NCBI GenBank assembly: GCA_003577365.1
Contig: QEUY01000039.1
Coordinates: 1-11,515, forward strand
Source of the DNA: Chloroflexota bacterium
GTDB taxonomy: Bacteria > Chloroflexota > Anaerolineae > Caldilineales > Caldilineaceae
Reading direction: 5' to 3'
DNA: 11,515 nt
The notes beneath the pieces were generated by a model. The model was given only the letters and a program-made list of their open reading frames with translations, was not told where the DNA came from and did no database searches. Shown piece after piece: positions 1 through 5,818 of the stretch (its first letter is position 1; every line of letters starts with the position of its first letter). The translations under genes and the position numbers were made by a program.

Positions 1-98
1 GTGCAGATTATGGAAGCCATGCGGCGGATCATGCCACACGCTGCCGCCGGCTTCAGTCATCTGCCGTCCCATCCCTGGCGTGGAAAGGCACAGCGGGC

Positions 99-104
99 TA
101 TAAT
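99..104 (+). promoter_or_regulatory. Possible -10 box of the sensor kinase/regulator operon
   Basis: A perfect TATAAT hexamer lies 10 bases before ATG 115. A hexamer at the right distance upstream (76-81, TGGCGT) matches the -35 consensus poorly. If used, transcription would start near 110-112 and the mRNA would be almost leaderless, which would fit the absence of a Shine-Dalgarno site. It could also be chance. Confidence 0.35.
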
Positions 105-114
105 GCAAGACGCC

Positions 115-1590
115 ATGCGTACAACATCCAATCCGGCATCAACCGGCCCAAAACTCGCCCCGCCGCCGCCCACCCGCTTCGCAGGCGCACGCCACTGGCT
201 CGACCGGCTGCGTATCCTGGTCACCGGCGTCAGCGTGCAGACCAAGATCATGGGGATGGTGCTGGGGCTGACCATCTCGCTGGGCTTGGCCGTGACGCTG
301 CAGGTGCGCGGGGTGATGCACGAAACGCTGCTGGCCGAGTTGGACAACCGCGGCTTCTCCGTCGCCAGCGACCTGTCGGGCCGCGCCGCTGCGCTGATCC
401 TCGACAACAACCTTTATGGGCTGAACAACCTGCTGGCCGACACGCTGCGCAATCACCCCGACACGCGCTATGCCTTTGTGCTGGATGCCGACGGGCATGT
501 GCTGGCCCAGACCTTCACCGAGCGCACCCCGGTCGAGGTGGTGGCGGTCAACCCGGCGCCGCCGGGCAACCAGGTGCGCCATGTGCATTACGAAGCCGAC
601 GAGGGGCAGATGCACGACTTTGCTATGCCGATCCTCGACGGCAAGCTGGGCGTGGTGCGCTTGGGGCTGGCCGAGACACGGCTGCTGCGCATCATCGACG
701 ACACCACCGAGCGTATGTTGCTGACCACCGTCTTTGTGGCGCTGGTCGGCATCCTCGCCGCGCTGCTGCTCACCTGGCTGATCACCCGGCCCATCCTCGA
801 TCTGGTGACCACCACTGAACAACTGCGCCAAGGCGACCTGAGCGTGCGCGCCCCACACTGGACCGAAGACGAGATCGGTGCGCTCTCCGATGCCTTTAAT
901 CAGATGGTAGAGGCGCTGGAAGACAGCCACCATCTGGTGGAACAAAAGGAGATCGCGCGCAGCCACCTGCTCTCGCGGCTGATCAGCGCCCAAGAGGAGG
1001 AGCGCAAACGCATCGCCCGTGAGCTTCACGACAGCGTCGGCCAGGCGTTGACCTCGATCCTGGTCAACATCAAGCTCTTGGACCAAAGCGCCGACCCGCA
1101 GACGCTGCACGCGCGCATGGTCGAACTGCGCAGCATCGTCGACGAAACGCTCGCCACCGTCCGCCTGCTCAGCCGCGAGCTGCGCCCCAGCACGCTCGAC
1201 GACCTGGGATTGGCGGCGGCGCTGGAGCGCTATGTCAACGAGTTCGCCGTGCGCTATCCGCACCTCAATGTCGACCTGCACTGCACGCTGCCCACCCGGC
1301 TGCCCTCCAATGTGGAGACCTCGCTCTACCGCATCATCCAAGAGGCGATGACGAACACGGCGCGCCACAGCCGGGCGAGCGCGCTCAGCGTGGTCGTCAG
1401 CCAGCGCGATGGCGCGGTCCAAGCCATCGTCGAAGACAACGGCGCCGGCTTTGACGTCGACGCCAAACGCCGCGCCGGCAGCAGCGTGGGGCTGCACAGC
1501 ATGATCGAACGCAGCGAGCTATTGGGCGGCGCCATTGATATCGAAAGCAACCCAGACGGCACTACCGTCTATGTGGAGATCCCCGTATGA
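115..1590 (+). CDS. Sensor histidine kinase, NarL/DegS (HisKA_3) type, membrane-bound with HAMP domain
   Basis: Senses an extracytoplasmic signal, autophosphorylates on His and passes the phosphate to the regulator encoded directly downstream. With ATG 115 it has 491 residues. TM1 lies at about 45-64, and an extracytoplasmic domain at about 65-201 has a Cache/PAS-like strand (FVLDADGHVLAQTF). TM2 lies at about 202-225, followed by a HAMP linker to about 276. The dimerisation segment reads RKRIARELHDSVGQALTS, with phospho-acceptor H305. The HATPase domain has an N-box (N414), a DNGAGFD box at 441-447 and a GLHSM glycine region. The regulator start overlaps the stop codon (ATGA), so the two are translationally coupled. 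The start is uncertain: the frame is open to base 1 (a GTG), and ATG 103 is also in frame. I chose 115 because a TATAAT box at 99-104 lies just upstream and third-base GC bias is weaker before it. No Shine-Dalgarno site is visible. The signal is unknown. Confidence 0.9.
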   Translation: MRTTSNPASTGPKLAPPPPTRFAGARHWLDRLRILVTGVSVQTKIMGMVLGLTISLGLAVTLQVRGVMHETLLAELDNRGFSVASDLSGRAAALILDNNLYGLNNLLADTLRNHPDTRYAFVLDADGHVLAQTFTERTPVEVVAVNPAPPGNQVRHVHYEADEGQMHDFAMPILDGKLGVVRLGLAETRLLRIIDDTTERMLLTTVFVALVGILAALLLTWLITRPILDLVTTTEQLRQGDLSVRAPHWTEDEIGALSDAFNQMVEALEDSHHLVEQKEIARSHLLSRLISAQEEERKRIARELHDSVGQALTSILVNIKLLDQSADPQTLHARMVELRSIVDETLATVRLLSRELRPSTLDDLGLAAALERYVNEFAVRYPHLNVDLHCTLPTRLPSNVETSLYRIIQEAMTNTARHSRASALSVVVSQRDGAVQAIVEDNGAGFDVDAKRRAGSSVGLHSMIERSELLGGAIDIESNPDGTTVYVEIPV

Positions 1591-2264
1591 GCCAACCGAT
1601 TCGCATTGTCGTGGCCGACGACCATGCTGTGCTGCGCGCCGGGCTGATGGCGCTGCTCAACGACGAGCCGGATATGCTGGTTGTAGGCGAAGCCAACGAC
1701 GGGGACGAATGTCTGCGCGTGGCAAAAACGGTGCAGCCCGATGTGATCCTGCTCGACATCAACATGCCGGGCGTCAACGGCCTCGAAGCACTGCCCGCGC
1801 TGCGCCGCGCCCTGCCCCAAAGCCGGGTGCTGGTGCTGACTATGCACGACGACGAGACCTATCTGCGCCAAGTATTGGCCGCGGGCGGCTCCGGCTATGT
1901 GCTCAAACAGGCCGCCGACAAGGAGCTGCTCTCGGCCATCCGCACGGTCTACAGCGGGGGCACATTTCTTCACCCGGCGCATGCCCAGGCGCTGCTCACC
2001 CAGCCCGTGCCAGAGCCGGCGCAAAGCAGCCAGGACCCGCGGCTGGCGCAGTTGAGCGAGCGCGAGGTCGAGGTCCTGCGGCTGATCGCCTTGGGCTATT
2101 CGAACAAGGAGATCGCCGAGATGCTCTATCTGAGCGTGAAGACCGTGGAGACCTATAAAGCGCGCGTGATGGAAAAGCTGGAGTTGACCACGCGCGCCGC
2201 GCTGGTGCGCTTTGCGCTGCAACACGGGTTGATGGACGACCCGCAGGGGAACCGTCGCACCTAA
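1587..2264 (+). CDS. Response regulator, NarL/FixJ family (REC + LuxR-type HTH)
   Basis: DNA-binding output partner of the upstream kinase, 225 residues, a normal length for the family. The receiver domain (about 4-120) has the acidic pair D11/D12, phospho-acceptor D57 in VILLDINMPG, switch T85 and invariant K107. A short linker rich in Q, P and S (about 138-152) leads to a GerE/LuxR helix-turn-helix from about 156 to 217. That domain starts LSEREVEVLRLIA and contains the recognition-helix segment SVKTVETYKARVMEKL. The ATG overlaps the kinase stop codon by the ATGA arrangement, so both are on one transcript and likely made at a fixed ratio. Phosphorylation at D57 would be expected to free the HTH for dimeric DNA binding. 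Target genes cannot be read from the sequence. Confidence 0.96.
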   Translation: MSQPIRIVVADDHAVLRAGLMALLNDEPDMLVVGEANDGDECLRVAKTVQPDVILLDINMPGVNGLEALPALRRALPQSRVLVLTMHDDETYLRQVLAAGGSGYVLKQAADKELLSAIRTVYSGGTFLHPAHAQALLTQPVPEPAQSSQDPRLAQLSEREVEVLRLIALGYSNKEIAEMLYLSVKTVETYKARVMEKLELTTRAALVRFALQHGLMDDPQGNRRT

Positions 2265-2276
2265 AAACCGTCAGAC

Positions 2277-2314
2277 AAAAAAGGTGACCGGTACTTTGCG
2301 AGTACCGGTCACCT
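2277..2314 (-). terminator. Rho-independent terminator of the DoxX gene, probably also stopping the kinase/regulator operon
   Basis: A perfect 14-bp inverted repeat (arms 2282-2295 and 2301-2314, loop 2296-2300) lies between the convergent regulator and DoxX genes. Read on the minus strand the stem is followed by six T residues (A-run 2277-2282 on the plus strand), so it is a textbook terminator for the DoxX gene ending at 2333. On the plus strand the trailing T-run is poor, so termination of the regulator transcript is plausible but weaker. Confidence 0.85.
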
Positions 2315-2332
2315 GTAGATTGTTTGCGGATA

Positions 2333-2935
2333 TTACGCTTGGCTGGGGGTCGGGCTGAGCGAGCCTTTGACGCTCTCTTCCTTCAGCGGCCGGTTCTGCC
2401 AGGGTGTACCGAGCAGGGGCAGCAGGTAGCGGTCGACACCGACATAGCCTGCGACCTTCCACGCCAGGACCAAGCTGATCGCCAGGACAAAGAGCACTGG
2501 GTTGGTGCTGGCGGTGCCGGCCATCATGAAATTCCAGTTCATGAACGCCCCCATGAGGGCGGCGATGCCGGTGAAAATTCCCAAAATCAGGGCAATGCCG
2601 ATCAACATCTCACCATAGGCGATCATCGGCGCCATCCAGCGGTAGGCTTCCACGTCCAGCATCCCCTGCAGGAAGCTCCGGTACCAGTCGAAAGAAATCG
2701 GCGGCTTGCCGGTTTCGGGGATCGCCACGGCGCTTGTCCAAAAGCCCTTGACGGCGTCGCCGGTCTGGGTCCAAGCCGGGTTGCCCAGCTTGTGCGAAGC
2801 GGCATCGATCCATTTATAGCCGAGCCACAGCCGCACAACCAACCAGATCCAGGCGGCCCGAGTGTCGGAAAACAGGAAGCGGGCCAAGGGCGGGTCTTGC
2901 ACAACCTCACGCTTGCGGGTGATCAACGCAGCCAT
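2333..2935 (-). CDS. DoxX family membrane protein (DoxD/SURF4-like)
   Basis: A 200-residue integral membrane protein with four predicted helices at about 29-43, 102-119, 123-139 and 146-166. A long loop between the first two carries a GKPPISFDWYRSFL stretch. The segment RLWLGYKWIDAASHKL after helix 1 and the glycine-rich AYGEMLIGIALILG segment in helix 2 are typical of DoxX/DoxD proteins. Some relatives are the quinone-reducing subunit of archaeal thiosulfate:quinone oxidoreductase, and others act in redox defence. The substrate here cannot be deduced, and no DoxA partner gene is seen. ATG 2935 is chosen because a GGAG site sits 8 bases upstream; the frame continues upstream to 3016 but without hydrophobic or conserved sequence. 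The gene is monocistronic, with its own promoter region and a strong terminator. Confidence 0.87.
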   Translation of the reverse strand: MAALITRKREVVQDPPLARFLFSDTRAAWIWLVVRLWLGYKWIDAASHKLGNPAWTQTGDAVKGFWTSAVAIPETGKPPISFDWYRSFLQGMLDVEAYRWMAPMIAYGEMLIGIALILGIFTGIAALMGAFMNWNFMMAGTASTNPVLFVLAISLVLAWKVAGYVGVDRYLLPLLGTPWQNRPLKEESVKGSLSPTPSQA

Positions 2936-2954
2936 TTCAATATCTCCAATCCAT

Positions 2955-2960
2955 ATTGTA
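2955..2960 (-). promoter_or_regulatory. Possible -10 box of the DoxX gene
   Basis: On the minus strand TACAAT (5 of 6 consensus bases) lies 19 bases before the DoxX start codon, giving a short leader that just contains the GGAG site. No good -35 hexamer is seen at 16-18 bases. The box also overlaps a small dyad (CAATAT 2938-2943 with ATATTG 2953-2958) that could hide the ribosome site or bind a regulator. Confidence 0.35.
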
Positions 2961-3076
2961 GCCGGCAGAATGCATGTTTTGTTACCTTTGCTCCGACGCT
3001 GGCTCCGGTTCCTCATCTTGTGTGTCCCGGTTCGTCGTTACGCCCATACTATAGGATGGAACGGCTGCAGGCGGTA

Positions 3077-3162
3077 GCGGGAGATTCCCGCATCTTGGCG
3101 CGCAGGCTGTCGGGAGAGTCACGCAAGGCGCTGTCGGGGAATTCCCTGACAGTCCCGTCAGG
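3077..3162. repeat. Cluster of dyads and partial direct repeats upstream of ppgK
   Basis: This stretch of the DoxX-ppgK divergent region carries several short symmetric elements. GCGGGA-gat-TCCCGC is at 3077-3091. CTGTCGGG occurs twice, 24 bases apart, at 3107-3114 and 3131-3138. A 22-base near-perfect palindrome with a GAATTC centre is at 3131-3152. The hairpin CCTGAC-N6-GTCAGG at 3145-3162 overlaps the right arm of that palindrome. GCGCTG at 3128-3133 and CAGCGC at 3165-3170 enclose the set. The palindrome and the hairpin share 3145-3150, so the two structures exclude each other. This could be a set of operators or a switchable structure. No family of binding protein is recognised. Confidence 0.5.
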
Positions 3163-3170
3163 CCCAGCGC

Positions 3171-3199
3171 TTGCATTGCACTGCCGAAGGTTGTAGACT
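3171..3199 (+). promoter_or_regulatory. Candidate promoter of ppgK
   Basis: TTGCAT at 3171-3176 and TAGACT at 3194-3199 are separated by 17 bases, the ideal sigma-70 spacing, although each hexamer is only a partial match (3 and 4 of 6). It lies directly after the dyad cluster at 3077-3170, where a bound regulator would be well placed, and before the leader hairpin at 3208-3238. Confidence 0.35.
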
Positions 3200-3207
3200 T
3201 GCAGCAG

Positions 3208-3238
3208 GCGCACACCGGCGGTTCCGCCTCTGGTGCGC
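3208..3238 (+). promoter_or_regulatory. GC-rich hairpin in the ppgK 5' leader
   Basis: An outer stem GCGCAC/GTGCGC (3208-3213 with 3233-3238) encloses an inner stem GGCGG-TT-CCGCC (3217-3228) with a small internal loop. It is followed by TTGCCCCCCTTT, which is not a convincing terminator T-run. It ends 21 bases before the AAGGAG ribosome site of ppgK. It may stabilise the mRNA or act in attenuation; its function is unknown. Confidence 0.45.
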
Positions 3239-3272
3239 TTGCCCCCCTTTAGACACCAGAAGGAGCAGCACA

Positions 3273-4073
3273 GTGGATGTCCTCGGCATCGACATTGGCG
3301 GCAGCGGCATCAAGGGCGCGCCGGTGAATCTCTTGACCGGCGAACTCAGCGCCGACCGTCACCGCATTCCGACCCCGGACCCCTCCACCCCCGAAAATGT
3401 GGCCGAAGTGGTGGCCGCAGTGGCGCGCCATTTCCAGTGGCAAGGGCCGATTGGCTGCACCTTCCCCGCGATTGTGCGCCATGGGGTAGTCTACACCGCG
3501 GCCAATGTCCACAAATCTTGGATCGGCGCCGACGCCGTGGCGCTCTTTGAACGCGCGACCAATTGCCCGGTGCGTGTGCTCAACGACGCCGACGCCGCCG
3601 GGCTGGCCGAGATGGTCTTGGGCGCGGGCAAACACCGCAAAGGCGTGGTCATCATGCTCACCTTCGGCACGGGCATCGGCTCGGCGATCTTTGTCGAAGG
3701 CCATCTGCTGCCCAACACCGAGTTCGGCCATCTGCCCATCCGCGGCAAGGATGCCGAACACCGGGCGTCGGCCAAAGTGCGAGACGACGAAAAGCTCAGT
3801 TGGGCGCAGTGGGCGGAGCGTGTCAACGAGTTTTTGGCCCAGATGGAGTTTTTCTTCTCGCCCGATCTGTTCATCATCGGCGGCGGCGTGAGCAAGAAAC
3901 AACACAAGTTCATGCATCTGCTCAAGGCGGAAGCCGAGATCGTCCCTGCCCAACTGCTCAACGAGGCGGGCATCATCGGCGCGGCGCTGGCGGCGCGCGA
4001 CCAGGTCGCGCCCCTGCGTGCGGAAGCGACAGCCGCCCAACCGGCAGCCGTCGAGCCGGCCCAAGGGTCGTGA
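3273..4073 (+). CDS. ppgK: Polyphosphate glucokinase (ROK family)
   Basis: Cytoplasmic kinase that phosphorylates glucose to glucose 6-phosphate using inorganic polyphosphate; family members often accept ATP too. It has 266 residues, the family's usual size. The N-terminal phosphate loop is GIDIGGSGIKG (5-15), and the catalytic-base region VLNDADAAGLAEM has the proposed base D105. The second phosphate-binding loop is LTFGTGIGSA (129-138), and the sugar-binding motif NTEFGHL contains E150-H153. The adenosine-type loop is LFIIGGGVS. The phrases AANVHKSWIG and NTEFGHL are close to mycobacterial PpgK as I recall it, which separates it from ordinary ATP glucokinases. The C-terminal tail after about 250 is Ala/Pro-rich and not conserved. 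I chose GTG 3273 because AAGGAG lies 7 bases upstream and the conserved protein begins immediately. A PPK2 gene 3 kb downstream strengthens the polyphosphate theme. Confidence 0.93.
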   Translation: MDVLGIDIGGSGIKGAPVNLLTGELSADRHRIPTPDPSTPENVAEVVAAVARHFQWQGPIGCTFPAIVRHGVVYTAANVHKSWIGADAVALFERATNCPVRVLNDADAAGLAEMVLGAGKHRKGVVIMLTFGTGIGSAIFVEGHLLPNTEFGHLPIRGKDAEHRASAKVRDDEKLSWAQWAERVNEFLAQMEFFFSPDLFIIGGGVSKKQHKFMHLLKAEAEIVPAQLLNEAGIIGAALAARDQVAPLRAEATAAQPAAVEPAQGS

Positions 4074-4136
4074 ACCGGCGCGGCCGCGCCTGACCTCGGC
4101 TTGCCTGTCCATTCCTATCTTCTATGCCCAAAAGCG

Positions 4137-4164
4137 CAGGGCCGCGACAGATGTCGCGGCCCTG
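4137..4164. terminator. Bidirectional terminator between ppgK and the repeat-protein gene
   Basis: A perfect 13-bp GC-rich stem (4137-4149 with 4152-4164) with a nominal two-base loop lies between two convergent genes. On the plus strand it is followed by TCTCTT; on the minus strand it is followed shortly by a TTTT run (A-run 4130-4133). It likely ends transcripts from both sides. Confidence 0.8.
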
Positions 4165-4188
4165 TCTCTTAGGTCTGCCGGTCTGTCG

Positions 4189-4734
4189 TTAATGGGCGTG
4201 AGGCACTGTGGTCGCGCCGGCAGAGGGTTGGGCGACCTGGCGCTTGCGACGGAGGAAGTCCAGCGCCAGCGCGACGATCAGGGCGACCATGGCAAGGCCG
4301 GCCAGGACCCAGGCGAAAGGCGAAACCGCCGGGGCCGCTTGCGGCGTCTCATACGGCCCGCGCAGGATGTCGGCCAAGGGCTGATCCCCGCGCCGGAAAA
4401 CAAGAGCCGTCATCGGCCCACGCGCGGCCCCGCCCGTGAGCGTGACCAGAGGAACCAATACCCCATAGGGGTTGCGCAGCCCGCCGCCTGTGAGCGCGAC
4501 CAAAGGGACAGAGACGCCGTAGGGGGTGCGCGACACGTCGCCGGTGAGCGCAACCAAGGGGGCAGAGACCCCGTAAGGGTTGCCGGGCGCAGCCGCCTCA
4601 TACGGCCCGCGCAGAATATCGGCAGTCACCGTGGCGGCAGGCGTCTGGGCCAGGGCATACTCGGCGGAGAGGCACATCAACAGCAGCGGGACGAGAAACA
4701 GAGCGAGGATGGGAACCAACAGGACGCGTTTCAT
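4189..4734 (-). CDS. Exported membrane-anchored protein with three 18-residue tandem repeats, unknown function
   Basis: I do not recognise a family. The 181-residue product has an N-terminal signal sequence (positive start MKR, hydrophobic core 4-22, likely cleavage after ALA at 29). The repeat region is at 38-129, a single TM helix at about 138-158, then a basic RRKR stop-transfer and a short cytoplasmic tail ending in HAH. The repeats are units of 18 residues at 52-69, 70-87 and 88-105, with pattern n-PYGV-x-x-PLV-x-LTG-x-x-x-R. They sit between two copies of ADILRGPYE at 38-46 and 121-129. The layout predicts a type I membrane protein with the repeats outside the cytoplasm. ATG 4734 has an AGGAGG site 5 bases upstream; the frame extends to 4788 without support. 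The antisense frame has none of these signals. It is possibly a surface or envelope structural element, but the function is unknown. Confidence 0.82.
   Translation of the reverse strand: MKRVLLVPILALFLVPLLLMCLSAEYALAQTPAATVTADILRGPYEAAAPGNPYGVSAPLVALTGDVSRTPYGVSVPLVALTGGGLRNPYGVLVPLVTLTGGAARGPMTALVFRRGDQPLADILRGPYETPQAAPAVSPFAWVLAGLAMVALIVALALDFLRRKRQVAQPSAGATTVPHAH
4348..4374 (-). repeat. Distal copy of the 27-base direct repeat coding ADILRGPYE
   Basis: Matches 4597-4623 at 25 of 27 bases, counted by eye; the copies lie 249 bases (83 codons) apart in the same frame. It marks the end of the repeat region in the membrane protein. Confidence 0.85.
4420..4581 (-). repeat. Three tandem 54-base in-frame repeats
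   Basis: Units at 4528-4581, 4474-4527 and 4420-4473 encode the three 18-residue repeats. The first two are about 80% identical in DNA by eye; the third has diverged more. The high DNA identity suggests fairly recent duplication, and copy number may vary between strains. Confidence 0.85.
4597..4623 (-). repeat. Proximal copy of the 27-base direct repeat coding ADILRGPYE
   Basis: Partner of 4348-4374 (25 of 27 bases identical). It lies just after the signal peptide, before the three tandem units. Recombination between the two copies would delete exactly 83 codons in frame and remove all three repeats. Confidence 0.85.
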
Positions 4735-4792
4735 TGCTTCCTCCTTTCGGCCATGAGAGGCCCACGCGTCGCAAGCTTTCGCTCCCACTTTC

Positions 4793-4798
4793 AGTATA
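4793..4798 (-). promoter_or_regulatory. Candidate -10 box of the repeat-protein gene
   Basis: TATACT on the minus strand (5 of 6 consensus) lies about 58 bases before the start codon at 4734. No matching -35 hexamer is seen at 16-18 bases, so an activator or alternative sigma factor may be needed, or the match is chance. Confidence 0.35.
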
Positions 4799-4847
4799 CA
4801 CCTACTTCGAAAGCTAGGTTGCTGTCACTTTGATCAGCTTTTCACAA

Positions 4848-4875
4848 AAGCCCTGCATTCTGAACAGCAGGGCTT
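4848..4875 (-). promoter_or_regulatory. Terminator-like hairpin in the divergent region before the repeat-protein and IclR genes
   Basis: A perfect 9-bp stem AAGCCCTGC/GCAGGGCTT (4848-4856 with 4867-4875, 10-base loop) is followed on the minus strand by TTTTGTG. It looks like a minus-strand terminator, yet no gene ends here: the genes on both sides start and point away. It could be an attenuator in a long leader of the repeat-protein gene, the end of a small RNA, or a block to antisense transcription from the IclR promoter. Confidence 0.45.
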
Positions 4876-4912
4876 GACGGATCGCCCCAGGCTGGGTTAA
4901 AGTAGGGGTGTG

Positions 4913-4937
4913 TTTCATATTATGGAATCATATTTCA
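4913..4937 (+). promoter_or_regulatory. Probable IclR-family operator overlapping the IclR gene promoter
   Basis: Three half-sites are arranged TTTCA-N5-TGGAA-N5-TTTCA at 4913-4917, 4923-4927 and 4933-4937, each 10 bases from the next (one helical turn). The right pair, TGGAA-N5-TTTCA, is a 15-base near-palindrome like the known IclR consensus TGGAA-N5-TTCCA. A -10-like TATTAT (4918-4923) lies within it and the start codon follows 4 bases after, so a bound regulator would block its own transcription. The Shine-Dalgarno site is weak (AAAG). Autoregulation is an inference. Confidence 0.6.
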
Positions 4938-4941
4938 AAGA

Positions 4942-5715
4942 ATGAACGAGACCGCAAGCTATCCCGGCACCCAAGCCGTCACCCGTGCCATCGCCCTGCT
5001 CAAGAGCTTCAACGCCGGCCAGCCCGAGCGCAGCCTGGCAGAACTGGCCCAGGCCACCAAGCTCAACAAGACCACGGCCTATCGTCTGCTGGCCGCGCTG
5101 GAGCATGAGCGGCTGATCACGCGCACCCAGAGCGGGGGCTATCGCCTGGGGCCGGAGTTGATCGCGCTGGGCGGCATGGCGCTGCGCTCGCATGACCTGC
5201 GCGCCGCAGCCCGGCCCATGCTCGAAAGTCTGGCCGAGGCGACGGGCGAGACCACGACCCTGGAGGTCCTGGGCAATCGCCATGTGCTGGTGCTGGACGA
5301 GGTCTCCAGCCGCTACCTGGTGGGCATTTCACAGGATGTGGGCAGCCGTCTGCCGCTGCATGCCACCTCCACCGGCAAGCTCCTGCTCGCCTACGCCGCG
5401 CCGGAGGAGATCGAGGCCGTGCTGCGCGGCCCGCTGCCGCGGCTCGCGCCTTGCACGATCACCGACCCCGACCGGCTGCGCGCCGAGTTGGAACAGATCC
5501 GCGCCCAGGGCTATGCCGTCGCCCAAGAGGAGCTAGAGGTGGGCTTTGTGGCAATCGCCGCCCCCATCCGCGGCCATGACCAAGGCGTGGTGGCGGCGAT
5601 CAGCGTGGGAGGCCCCTCGCTGCGGCTGCAAGGGGAGCGCATCGCCGGCGTGGGCGCCCAGGTGCAGGCCGCGGGCCGCGCCATCTCGCGCCAGATCGGC
5701 TATCGCCCGGACTAG
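4942..5715 (+). CDS. IclR family transcriptional regulator
   Basis: Cytoplasmic DNA-binding regulator of 257 residues, the usual family length. The N-terminal winged helix-turn-helix spans about 10-72, with SLAELAQATKLNKTTAYRLL as the HTH core and a GGYRLG wing. A linker helix runs to about 95. The C-terminal effector domain (about 95-255) has VLDEVSSRYLVGISQDVGSR, the conserved LPLHATSTGKLLLAY segment, and the late motif VGFVAIAAPI. IclR proteins usually bind a small organic acid or aromatic metabolite and control a neighbouring catabolic operon. The gene starts 4 bases after an operator-like array, suggesting autorepression. The aminotransferase gene lies 103 bases downstream on the same strand and is the most likely target. 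The effector is unknown. Confidence 0.95.
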   Translation: MNETASYPGTQAVTRAIALLKSFNAGQPERSLAELAQATKLNKTTAYRLLAALEHERLITRTQSGGYRLGPELIALGGMALRSHDLRAAARPMLESLAEATGETTTLEVLGNRHVLVLDEVSSRYLVGISQDVGSRLPLHATSTGKLLLAYAAPEEIEAVLRGPLPRLAPCTITDPDRLRAELEQIRAQGYAVAQEELEVGFVAIAAPIRGHDQGVVAAISVGGPSLRLQGERIAGVGAQVQAAGRAISRQIGYRPD

Positions 5716-5818
5716 CCTTACCTGGCCTGCGTTGTCCCGTGTTGCGACAGACCGCGGGTCGGTGTGCCCAGCCGCGCACAGGCCGCCTGTCTGTAGAGAA
5801 TTCAAAAGGAGAGATCAG
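5716..5818 (+). other. Gap between the IclR and aminotransferase genes
   Basis: This gap holds two small dyads: GACC-GCG-GGTC at 5750-5760 and ACAGG-CCG-CCTGT at 5778-5790. Neither is followed by a T-run, so there is no terminator and read-through from the IclR gene is likely. No good promoter and no copy of the TGGAA/TTTCA half-sites is seen. A Shine-Dalgarno site AAGGAG is at 5806-5811. Confidence 0.5.

Noticed and set aside
139..1497. Long open frame (452 codons) on the minus strand inside the sensor kinase gene
   Set aside because: It is a shadow produced by GC-rich codon bias: its product is rich in Q, H, D, G and R, has no domain, and is antisense to a gene with clear kinase motifs.
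1535..2158. Alternative plus-strand frame overlapping the response regulator
   Set aside because: It is out of frame with clear REC and LuxR motifs and has a frame-shifted, Arg/Ala-rich composition.
2324..3196. Open frame of 290 codons on the plus strand across the DoxX gene
   Set aside because: Antisense to the DoxX gene, runs through the terminator stem side and intergenic dyads, and shows low-complexity composition without a ribosome site or motif.
4420..4581. Three 54-base repeats considered as a CRISPR array or intergenic repeat
   Set aside because: The units are directly adjacent without spacers, are multiples of three, and keep the reading frame and hydrophobic pattern, so they are coding repeats.
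4018..4833. Plus-strand frame of 271 codons antisense to the repeat protein
   Set aside because: The minus-strand frame has a signal peptide, TM helix, AGGAGG site and repeats; the plus-strand product is Arg/Gly/Gln-rich noise running through the terminator.
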